Source: Halobacteriales archaeon QH_8_67_36 (GTDB lineage Archaea; Halobacteriota; Halobacteria; Halobacteriales; Haloarculaceae). From it: DNA of 24,313 bases. The stretch lies in contig PXQZ01000100.1 of the NCBI GenBank assembly GCA_003021755.1, forward strand, positions 1 to 24,313, read 5' to 3'. The position numbers and the translations under genes were made by a program. Within the stretch, counting starts at the first letter, position 1. Each line of letters starts with the position of its first letter. The notes below the pieces were generated by a model. That model was not told the DNA's origin. It searched no databases and worked only from the letters and a program-made list of their open reading frames with translations. Positions 1 through 5,654 of the stretch are shown here, piece by piece.

Positions 1-5
1 ACGAG

Positions 6-323
6 CTAGAAGAGGTCGAACATCGCCGCGATGGCGCCGATGATGAACAGGTAGGGGAGACCGGAGCTGATGCCCATGAGGATCGCGACGATACCGACGC
101 CGCCCAGTGCGACGGCGCCAGTGCGCTTGTAGTGAGTCACGTTGTCCCTGATGACGGGGGTGGCGGCGCCGCCGAGATACAGCGAGAAGGTGGCAAAGAG
201 CGCGCCCTGGTCCTGGTTGCCACTGCGGAAGACGAGCACCGTCAGCGCGCCCGTGACGATGGCGCCGAACGCGAAGAGGGCTCGCTCGGTATCGATAGCA
301 GCGATGCGTGAGACGATATCCAT
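6..323 (-). CDS. Small hydrophobic membrane protein, unknown function
   Basis: This encodes 105 residues starting MDIVSRIAAIDTERALFAFG. I chose the ATG at 323 because the open frame continues upstream only as non-protein-like Ser/Thr/Arg-rich sequence that overlaps the next gene antisense. Three or four hydrophobic stretches are visible, around residues 15-32, 42-57, 70-85 and 88-102, so it is probably an integral membrane protein. I do not recognise the family. It follows the epimerase gene on the same strand, about 50 nt after its stop, and could be cotranscribed with it. The role is unknown. Confidence 0.6.
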   Translation of the reverse strand: MDIVSRIAAIDTERALFAFGAIVTGALTVLVFRSGNQDQGALFATFSLYLGGAATPVIRDNVTHYKRTGAVALGGVGIVAILMGISSGLPYLFIIGAIAAMFDLF

Positions 324-372
324 GCATAGCAGTGTGTGACCGCCCGTGTAGTAGCCTCCGGTCGTCGCCGAT

Positions 373-1299
373 TCAAAGCTCCGCGAGCAGTTCCCGGGTG
401 GACTGTCGGACGGCGTCGTCGCTGGACTGCGCTGGCTGCCAGCCCAGCCCGGACAGCTTCTCGATGGAGAGTCGCATCCGGGGGACGTCGCCGGTCCAGC
501 CCCGGTCGCCACCGGTGTGTTCGTACGAGGGGTCAAGCCCCATCTCGTCGGCGACGATGTCGGCGATGCGGTCGACCGATGTCGTCGTCCGTGTCCCGAG
601 ATTGAACACGTTGTGGTCGCCATCGGCGTGTTCGACGGCGTAGGCCATCGCGTCGACGCACTCGGAGACGTGCATGTAGGACTTCTCCTGGCGGCCGTCG
701 CCCAGAACCGTCAGCGAGTCGGGGTCATCGCGGAGCTTCTCGATGAAATCGGGGATGACCGCGCCGCGCAGACGCGGGCCGACGATGTTGGCGAAGCGGA
801 ACACCCACGACTGCAGGTCATGGCTGTGAGCGTACGTCGAGACGAGCGACTCCTCGGCGAGTTTGGTCGCGCCGTAGACGCTGATGGGTTCCAGCGGCGC
901 GTAGTCCTCCGGCGTGGGTCGTGGGGCCTCGCCGTACACCGTCGAGGAGGAGGTGAAGACGAGCTTCTCGACGCCGACCGCGTCCATCCGTTCGAGGACG
1001 TTGTACGTTATCTCGCTGTTGTCGTCGAACTGCTTGCGGGGCGTGTCCGTATCGACGAGCTTCGAGGCGGCCAGGTGGACGACGAGGTCCGTTTCGGGGG
1101 TGATGGCGTCGGTCACGACCGCCTCGTCAGTGAGGTCGCCGCCGAGGAAGTCGGCGTCGTCGTTGACCCACTCGCGCCGCCCGTTGGAGCCGTCGTCGAC
1201 GACCAGTACCTCGTTGTCAGCGACGAGTCGGTCGACCAGATGGGTGCCGATGAAGCCGGCGCCACCGGTGACGACGATTCGCTTGTCCTGCAGGCTCAT
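373..1299 (-). CDS. NAD-dependent sugar-nucleotide epimerase/dehydratase (GalE-like, extended SDR)
   Basis: This is a 308-residue extended short-chain dehydrogenase/reductase. The N-terminal Rossmann motif is TGGAGFIG (about residues 11-18), the catalytic YxxxK appears as YGATK (about residue 143) after a TSSSTVYGE segment, and the C-terminal half has the usual substrate-domain features (FRFANIVGPR, SYMHVSECVDA). Such enzymes act on UDP-glucose or similar nucleotide sugars for surface glycans or galactose metabolism; the exact substrate cannot be read from sequence. The length is normal for the family and no lesion is seen. The start at 1299 is supported by the immediate Rossmann strand and by a TATA-like box 24-30 nt upstream. 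UDP-glucose 4-epimerase is the most likely annotation. Confidence 0.88.
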   Translation of the reverse strand: MSLQDKRIVVTGGAGFIGTHLVDRLVADNEVLVVDDGSNGRREWVNDDADFLGGDLTDEAVVTDAITPETDLVVHLAASKLVDTDTPRKQFDDNSEITYNVLERMDAVGVEKLVFTSSSTVYGEAPRPTPEDYAPLEPISVYGATKLAEESLVSTYAHSHDLQSWVFRFANIVGPRLRGAVIPDFIEKLRDDPDSLTVLGDGRQEKSYMHVSECVDAMAYAVEHADGDHNVFNLGTRTTTSVDRIADIVADEMGLDPSYEHTGGDRGWTGDVPRMRLSIEKLSGLGWQPAQSSDDAVRQSTRELLAEL

Positions 1300-1320
1300 A
1301 GCGCAACTGTCGCGCGGCGC

Positions 1321-1329
1321 TCAAAAGCC
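1321..1329 (-). promoter_or_regulatory. TATA-like box for the epimerase gene
   Basis: On the minus strand this reads GGCTTTTGA, an AT-rich island 22-30 nt upstream of the ATG at 1299. That is the spacing expected for a leaderless haloarchaeal transcript. The match to a TATA consensus is weak. Confidence 0.4.
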
Positions 1330-1355
1330 GTTGCGATACCGGGAGGACAACGCCG

Positions 1356-1363
1356 TTAAATAC
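1356..1363 (+). promoter_or_regulatory. TATA box for the Tat-peptide/trm56 operon
   Basis: TTAAATAC lies about 26 nt before the ATG at 1385 in a GC-rich background. It fits an archaeal TATA box driving a leaderless transcript covering the Tat-signal gene and trm56. Confidence 0.55.
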
Positions 1364-1384
1364 TGTCACCCGCCAGCCTACGGT

Positions 1385-1615
1385 ATGAAACGGTTCAGCC
1401 GCCGGACGGTCATTGCGGGGGGTGGCGCAGTCACGACGGCCGGCTATCTCTCCGGCAGGGAGTCGACCCCGTCGCCCGACGTCGGCACCATCGCCGAGTC
1501 GACCACGCCGGGCTTCCAGCAGCCGTTGCCGGTGCCCGTGGCCGGCGATCCCGACGTGACCGTCGCCGTCTACGAGTCAGTGAGCGACGCCATCGACTCG
1601 GCGAGGACAGGATGA
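1385..1615 (+). CDS. Short Tat-signal protein, possibly a deletion remnant of a DsbA-like thioredoxin
   Basis: This encodes 76 residues. The N-terminus has a twin-arginine export signal, SRRTVIAGGGAVTTAGY (residues 5-21), so the product would be exported folded. After a Ser/Thr/Pro-rich linker comes PVPVAGDPDVTVAVYE, which resembles the start of the thioredoxin fold in haloarchaeal DsbA-like proteins, just before their CPHC motif. The frame then goes straight into SVSDAIDSARTG, which resembles the C-terminal helix of the same proteins. No CxxC motif is present. I infer an in-frame loss of the whole catalytic core; the alternative is a genuine small secreted protein. The stop overlaps the trm56 start as ATGA (1612-1615), showing coupled translation. 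Confidence 0.6.
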   Translation: MKRFSRRTVIAGGGAVTTAGYLSGRESTPSPDVGTIAESTTPGFQQPLPVPVAGDPDVTVAVYESVSDAIDSARTG

Positions 1616-2166
1616 GAGACGCCCCCGAAGTGACGGTGCTCCGCCTGGGCCACCGTCCGGGCCGCGACGAGCGCATCACCACACACGTGGGGCTGACTGC
1701 GCGGGCACTGGGGGCCGACCGGGTGGTGCTGGCCGGGGCCGCGAGCAGCCGTGCGGACACCGTCGTCGACATCACGGACCGCTTCGGCGGCCCGTTCGAC
1801 GTCGAGACCACCGACGAACCGAAGCGACGAATACGCGACTTTGCAGGCACCGTCGTCCACCTGACGATGTACGGTGAACCGATTCAGGACGTGGTAGAGG
1901 GTGTCCGGGAGGCTCACGAGACCAGCCCGCTGCTGGTCGTCGTCGGCGCCGGGAAGGTCCCTTTCGAGGTGTACGAACGGGCCGACTACAACGTCGGCGT
2001 GACGAACCAGCCACACTCCGAAATCGCCTCGCTTGCGGTCCTTCTCGACCGGCTCTACGAGGGCGCGGAACTGGACCGCGAGTGGGAGGACCCCGACCAG
2101 GTGGTCATCCCGACGGAAACCGGCAAGAAAGTCATCGACCCGGAGGACGCCGAGGATGCGGAGTAA
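1612..2166 (+). CDS. tRNA (cytidine-56-2'-O)-methyltransferase aTrm56
   Basis: This 184-residue SPOUT methyltransferase is expected to 2'-O-methylate C56 in the T-loop of archaeal tRNAs using S-adenosylmethionine. Recognisable family segments are VLRLGHRPGRDERITTHVGL (residues 9-28), LTMYGEPIQD (84-93), VVGAGKVPFEVYERADYNVG (110-129) and TNQPHSEIASLAVLLDRL (131-148). The last two form the trefoil-knot cofactor site. Length is normal for the family. It starts inside the stop of the preceding Tat-signal gene (ATGA overlap), so translation is likely coupled. Archaea usually modify C56 with this protein or with a C/D-box guide RNA. No defect is seen. Confidence 0.9.
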   Translation: MRDAPEVTVLRLGHRPGRDERITTHVGLTARALGADRVVLAGAASSRADTVVDITDRFGGPFDVETTDEPKRRIRDFAGTVVHLTMYGEPIQDVVEGVREAHETSPLLVVVGAGKVPFEVYERADYNVGVTNQPHSEIASLAVLLDRLYEGAELDREWEDPDQVVIPTETGKKVIDPEDAEDAE

Positions 2167-2194
2167 ACCGACTGCCGTCCCGACGAGCCCGTAG

Positions 2195-2383
2195 ATGTCC
2201 TTGCTCGATTTCCTTTCGTCGTCACGACTCGTCCCCGTCCTCGGGACCATCTATCTCGTCTATCTGGCCAGTCAGCCGCCGCCGGCCCGCTGGGTCGGGC
2301 TGGGCTGTCTCGCCGTCATCACTCCACTCGCTGTCGGCTGGTTGCTGGGCCGCTTTGCCGGCGTCGGCCCCTGGGCGGAGTAG
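2195..2383 (+). CDS. Tiny two-helix membrane protein, unknown function
   Basis: This encodes 62 residues with two clear hydrophobic segments, about residues 12-26 (LVPVLGTIYLVYLAS) and 33-53 (WVGLGCLAVITPLAVGWLLGR), separated by a short Pro-rich turn. It begins 28 nt after the trm56 stop and may be the last gene of that transcription unit. Codon use looks like its neighbours, so the frame is probably real, but I recognise no family and assign no function. Confidence 0.5.
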   Translation: MSLLDFLSSSRLVPVLGTIYLVYLASQPPPARWVGLGCLAVITPLAVGWLLGRFAGVGPWAE

Positions 2384-2425
2384 CGGATGGGTGAGAGGGC
2401 TCTGAACGGTGCGACCCGATGGTGA

Positions 2426-2470
2426 GCAGACGCGAAGCGTCTGCGAGCCACGGGGCGGACCGTAGGTCCG
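2426..2470. repeat. Two perfect hairpins with 3-nt loops upstream of tfe
   Basis: Two palindromes lie side by side. The first (2426-2444) has arms GCAGACGC and GCGTCTGC around a GAA loop. The second (2456-2470) has arms CGGACC and GGTCCG around a GTA loop. They sit between the small membrane protein gene and the tfe promoter. The same design occurs three times at 12858-12950. They could act as terminator-like structures for the upstream unit or be members of a dispersed haloarchaeal intergenic repeat. Confidence 0.6.
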
Positions 2471-2479
2471 ACCCGGAGG

Positions 2480-2485
2480 TTTTAA
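2480..2485 (+). promoter_or_regulatory. TATA box for tfe
   Basis: TTTTAA is centred about 30 nt before the tfe ATG at 2512, following a purine-rich CGGAGG element that could serve as BRE. It fits a leaderless archaeal promoter for the tfe operon. Confidence 0.6.
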
Positions 2486-2511
2486 CCACGTGACTCTCCG
2501 AGACAACGATA

Positions 2512-3036
2512 ATGGCTTTTGAGGACCTGTTGGAGGACCCCGTCATACAGAAGTACCTCCACGAGTTGGTCGGACCGAAAGGGATGCCGGTCGCCGCCGC
2601 GCCGCCGGACGGCGAAGTGACCGACGAGGAGCTGGCCGAGGAGCTAGGTCTCGAACTGAACGACGTTCGGCGCGCGCTCTTTATTCTCTACGAGAACGAC
2701 CTGGCGGCCTACCGCCGGCTCCGGGACGAGGACTCCGGGTGGCTCACCTACCTGTGGACCTTCGAGTACGGGGAGATCCCCGAGCAACTGGAGGAGGAGA
2801 TGTACCGCCTGCTGGAGGGGCTCGAAGAGCGCCGCGAGTACGAGCGCAACAACGAGTTCTACCTCTGTGAGCACTGCGGCATCCGCTTCGAGTTCGGCGA
2901 GGCCATGGAGTTTGGCTTCGAGTGCCCCGAGTGTGGCAATCAGGTCGAGACGATGGAGAACACCCGCCTCGTGACGGCCATGGAGAAGCGTATCGACGAG
3001 CTCCAGGACGAACTCAACGTGGAAGCCGAGGCCTGA
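2512..3036 (+). CDS. tfe: Transcription initiation factor E (TFE, TFEalpha)
   Basis: This 174-residue basal transcription factor helps TBP and TFB open promoter DNA with RNA polymerase. Residues 1-110 form the winged-helix domain, with VTDEELAEELGLELNDVRRA (36-55) as the helix-turn-helix core. Residues 119-141 form the zinc ribbon with Cys119, Cys122, Cys138 and Cys141 (CEHC and CPEC pairs). A charged helical tail follows (TAMEKRIDELQDELNVEAEA, 155-174). Order and length match archaeal TFEalpha. The gene has its own TATA box. Its stop overlaps the next start by one base (TGATG at 3034-3038), so it is cotranscribed with the DUF2110 gene. Confidence 0.95.
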   Translation: MAFEDLLEDPVIQKYLHELVGPKGMPVAAAPPDGEVTDEELAEELGLELNDVRRALFILYENDLAAYRRLRDEDSGWLTYLWTFEYGEIPEQLEEEMYRLLEGLEERREYERNNEFYLCEHCGIRFEFGEAMEFGFECPECGNQVETMENTRLVTAMEKRIDELQDELNVEAEA

Positions 3037-3719
3037 TGGTCGTCCTTGGTTCCAAAGTGTACGTGACGGGCGACGCCCGTGACCGTGCGCTCGACGGCTT
3101 GCGCGGGCTGGTGAACGACCGGTTTGGCGACCTCGACGTGGCGTTCGACATCGGTCACCGCGAGGACGACTTCCCCGTGGTCACAGTCGACGGCCCCGAC
3201 GCCGTCGTCGCGCGGAACGTTCTGCGCGAGGAGTTCGGCGAGGTCGTCCCGAACCACGAGGAGGGCAAGACCTACGTGGGCACTCTCGATGGCTGGGACG
3301 ACGACGGCTTCGTGCTGGACACCGGCCCGGGCGGGACGGTGCGGATTCCGGCCGGGAACCTCGACCTCGGACAGGGGTCGCCGGCCCAGGTTCGCAAGCG
3401 GTTCGGGCTGGTCCAGCACCTCTCGCTGCGCTTCGTCGCCGGCCCGGAGCCGCGGCTGGCCGACGAGGAGGTCGACCGACTGTACGACTGGCAACGCGGC
3501 GGCGACCACGACAACGGCCGGGTCAACACGAACAGCGCGACCCGTTCGGAGGTACGTGCGACGGTCAACAAGTCCGGCCACGCCCAGGACATCGTCACCG
3601 TCGAGCGGCTCGGGCTGCTGGAGATGAGTATCGTCTGTAACCCGGACACCGACCCGCCGGGGCTGCTGGCCGACATCGGTAACTTCCTGCCGTCGGAACT
3701 ACTCGCCGTCGTTCCCTGA
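3036..3719 (+). CDS. DUF2110 family protein
   Basis: This encodes 227 residues beginning MVVLGSKVYVTGDARDRAL. The ATG at 3036 is chosen because it overlaps the tfe stop by one base and because the upstream extension is tfe read out of frame. The protein has alternating strands and helices. Its middle (about residues 75-120) looks like a small beta-barrel or KOW-like segment (YVGTLDGWDDDGFVLDTGPG), and the C-terminal part carries a conserved-looking RSEVRATVNKSGHAQDIVTV stretch. This fits the archaeal DUF2110 family, of unknown function and typically found beside tfe. From context, a role linked to transcription or translation is possible, but this is inference. Confidence 0.75.
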   Translation: MVVLGSKVYVTGDARDRALDGLRGLVNDRFGDLDVAFDIGHREDDFPVVTVDGPDAVVARNVLREEFGEVVPNHEEGKTYVGTLDGWDDDGFVLDTGPGGTVRIPAGNLDLGQGSPAQVRKRFGLVQHLSLRFVAGPEPRLADEEVDRLYDWQRGGDHDNGRVNTNSATRSEVRATVNKSGHAQDIVTVERLGLLEMSIVCNPDTDPPGLLADIGNFLPSELLAVVP

Positions 3720-3722
3720 GTT

Positions 3723-4514
3723 ATGCACCGTCGCCACCTCGCTCTGTTGTCCGTGCTCGCGCTGGTCGCACTCGCCGGCTGTACCGGCCTCTTCGGCCCC
3801 GAAGAGGTCGACGAGCAGCAACTCAACGAGAACGCGAGCTACGACTGGGAGACGGAGACCGACGCCTCGATAACGCTCAACCGCACCTCCTACCGGGCGG
3901 TGTACGACATCCCGGACAACTCCTCGTACATGATTCACAACCGCGACGACCTGGGCCGGGAGGAGAGCATCCCCGTCAGCGCCCTGCGCTTTCGCTTCGA
4001 GAACGGGACCGTCATCAAGCCCAGCAACTCCTCGCTGACGGCCCGGCAGACGGGCAGCGCGACCGTCATCGACCTGCCCAACAACAGCAGCGGACAGGTC
4101 GCCTACACCGCGCCGCGACAGGGCAAGTCGTTCTCGACGCCGGTGTACACGAACGGTTACACCTACGAGGTGACGCTCCCGCCGGGTCGCCGCGTCGGCA
4201 TCCCGCTGCTGTCACAGGTCACCCCCGGGAACTACGAGACGTCGGTCGACGAGACGACCGACCGGATGACAGTCACCTGGTCGGAGCCGGTCGACTCACA
4301 GGCGATACGCACCCGGTTCTACCTTGAGCGTGACCTCTACATCTTCGGCGGGCTGGCAGCCATCGCCGTCCTCGTCGGCGTCGGCGGGACGGCGTATTAC
4401 TGGCGGCAGCTACAGGCGGTCCGGCGCCGACGCCAGGAGGCCGGCATCGACCTGGAGGAGGAGTACGAGGACGACGACATCGGCGACGACGGTCCGCCGC
4501 CGGGGATGCGCTGA
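3723..4514 (+). CDS. Membrane-anchored haloarchaeal lipoprotein (DUF5803-like)
   Basis: This encodes 263 residues. The N-terminus is a lipoprotein signal: basic MHRRH, a hydrophobic core, then the lipobox LAGC at residues 17-20. The extracellular part is rich in Asn-x-Ser/Thr sequons (for example NNSS), consistent with N-glycosylation outside the cell. Near the C-terminus is a single membrane helix (about residues 204-222, FGGLAAIAVLVGVGGTAYY), followed by a basic stop-transfer and an acidic cytoplasmic tail. It starts 3 nt after the DUF2110 stop, so it belongs to the tfe operon. I associate it with haloarchaeal family DUF5803; function is unknown. Confidence 0.7.
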   Translation: MHRRHLALLSVLALVALAGCTGLFGPEEVDEQQLNENASYDWETETDASITLNRTSYRAVYDIPDNSSYMIHNRDDLGREESIPVSALRFRFENGTVIKPSNSSLTARQTGSATVIDLPNNSSGQVAYTAPRQGKSFSTPVYTNGYTYEVTLPPGRRVGIPLLSQVTPGNYETSVDETTDRMTVTWSEPVDSQAIRTRFYLERDLYIFGGLAAIAVLVGVGGTAYYWRQLQAVRRRRQEAGIDLEEEYEDDDIGDDGPPPGMR

Positions 4515-4569
4515 CGCCCGGGGCAGTTCAGGCCCGGCGTCAGCGATGGACACGGCTCCTATCGAAGAG

Positions 4570-4578
4570 TTAACTAAG
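4570..4578 (+). promoter_or_regulatory. TATA box for the zinc ferredoxin gene
   Basis: TTAACTAAG lies about 25 nt upstream of the ATG at 4599. This supports that ATG over the in-frame ATG at 4578 and implies a leaderless transcript independent of the tfe operon. Confidence 0.6.
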
Positions 4579-4598
4579 TGCAAGGTCGAACTGCGCGT

Positions 4599-4928
4599 AT
4601 GGCTATCGACCCGGAGTTCGAAACGAGTCGTGACGTCGTCGAACAGCACGAGGGTCACGACGTCTGGGGTCCCGTCGAGGAACCGGAGACGCTCGGTATC
4701 CACGGGACACACGTCGCCGTCGACTTCGACATCTGCATTGCCGACGGCGCCTGTCTGGAGGACTGTCCCGTCGACGTCTTCGAGTGGGTGGACACGCCGG
4801 ACCACCCGGAGAGCGAGATAAAGGCCGACCCGGCCCACGAGGACCAGTGTATCGACTGTATGCTGTGTGTGGACGTCTGTCCCGTCGACGCCGTCGATGT
4901 CGACCCGGGTCGAGCGGGCCGTATCTGA
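4599..4928 (+). CDS. Zinc-containing ferredoxin (3Fe-4S/4Fe-4S, Sulfolobus type)
   Basis: This encodes a 109-residue electron carrier. Cluster I motif is C46-IADGA-C52-LED-C56-P. The usual second Cys position is occupied by Asp49, as in 3Fe-4S clusters. Cluster II is a full C84-ID-C87-ML-C90-VDV-C94-P motif. The N-terminal extension carries His17 and His20 (QHEGH) and His35 (GIHGT), and Asp77 lies between the clusters (KADP). These match the four zinc ligands known for Sulfolobus ferredoxin (His16, His19, His34, Asp76, counted without Met). I therefore call a zinc ferredoxin. In relatives it accepts electrons from 2-oxoacid oxidoreductases; the partner here is not visible. The start is set by the TATA box at 4570. 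Confidence 0.92.
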   Translation: MAIDPEFETSRDVVEQHEGHDVWGPVEEPETLGIHGTHVAVDFDICIADGACLEDCPVDVFEWVDTPDHPESEIKADPAHEDQCIDCMLCVDVCPVDAVDVDPGRAGRI

Positions 4929-5158
4929 GCGACTGACCGACCGTCGGCGGCTCCAGCACGTAGTCGGTATGTAGACTTTGTAACGGTAGTGGCTCCCCCT
5001 TCGACACAGGGTCATGACGGCAGTACACACAGCCGTCCTGACGGAGGGCGTCCTCGCCCAGTACCGGGGCCAGGGTCTCTGAGCGACTGCTCGGACGGGG
5101 GACCGAGCGGGGCACCGAGAAGCTGTACAACTCCGTCCCCCCACGGACGAGCCGGGCG

Positions 5159-5647
5159 TCACAGCAGCGCCACGCCGACCATCGCCAGCAGTATCGACCC
5201 GGTCAGCAGTGCCTGCACGAAGCTCGACGCCAGCATCCCGGCGGTCGTGACGAGCGTGGCCTGCAGTCCCTTCCGGGCGTCCCGCTGGCGGTAGAACTCC
5301 GCGACGAAGACGGTCAGGGCGACGCCGAGGATGACGCCGAGCGGGCCGGTCACGAAGAACAGCACCAGCGCGACGACGCCCGCGAGTACGGCCGTCGTGG
5401 TGGAGGCGCCGCCGGCGCGGGCGGCGATGGCGCCGCCGGCGAAATCCACGACCCAGGTCAGGACGCCCACGAGGGTGAGCGTGACGAGCAGGCCGAGCCC
5501 CGGCCGTCCGGTGGCGTACCAGTAGCTGTAGACGCCGGCCAGCGAGAGCAGCGCCCCCGGGACCTGCGGGACCAGACTGCCCACGACGCCGGCGACGAGC
5601 AGGATGAAGGCGAAACCCACTAGCACGGTGTCGATGGTTAGGAACAT
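5159..5647 (-). CDS. DUF456 family membrane protein
   Basis: This encodes 162 residues, almost all hydrophobic, with about four to five membrane segments (VLVGFAFILLVAGVVGSLVP, GLGLLVTLTLVGVLTWVVDF, TAVLAGVVALVLFFVTGPLG and a C-terminal pair). The Gly-rich VVGSLVPQVPGALLSLAGV start and the DFAGGAIAARAGGAST loop are typical of DUF456. Function is unknown. Either the GTG at 5650 or the ATG at 5647 could be the start; I prefer the ATG. It lies just 7 nt after the tmcA stop and is probably cotranscribed with it. It converges on the ferredoxin gene. Confidence 0.8.
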   Translation of the reverse strand: MFLTIDTVLVGFAFILLVAGVVGSLVPQVPGALLSLAGVYSYWYATGRPGLGLLVTLTLVGVLTWVVDFAGGAIAARAGGASTTTAVLAGVVALVLFFVTGPLGVILGVALTVFVAEFYRQRDARKGLQATLVTTAGMLASSFVQALLTGSILLAMVGVALL

Positions 5648-5654
5648 CACGTGC

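Noticed and set aside
5014..5082. A 22-codon frame (MTAVHTAVLTEGVLAQYRGQ...) with a weak TATA-like stretch upstream, between the ferredoxin and DUF456 genes.
   Set aside because: It is very short, not recognisable, and the sequence after its stop does not give a clear homologous continuation. It could be a gene remnant but cannot be supported.
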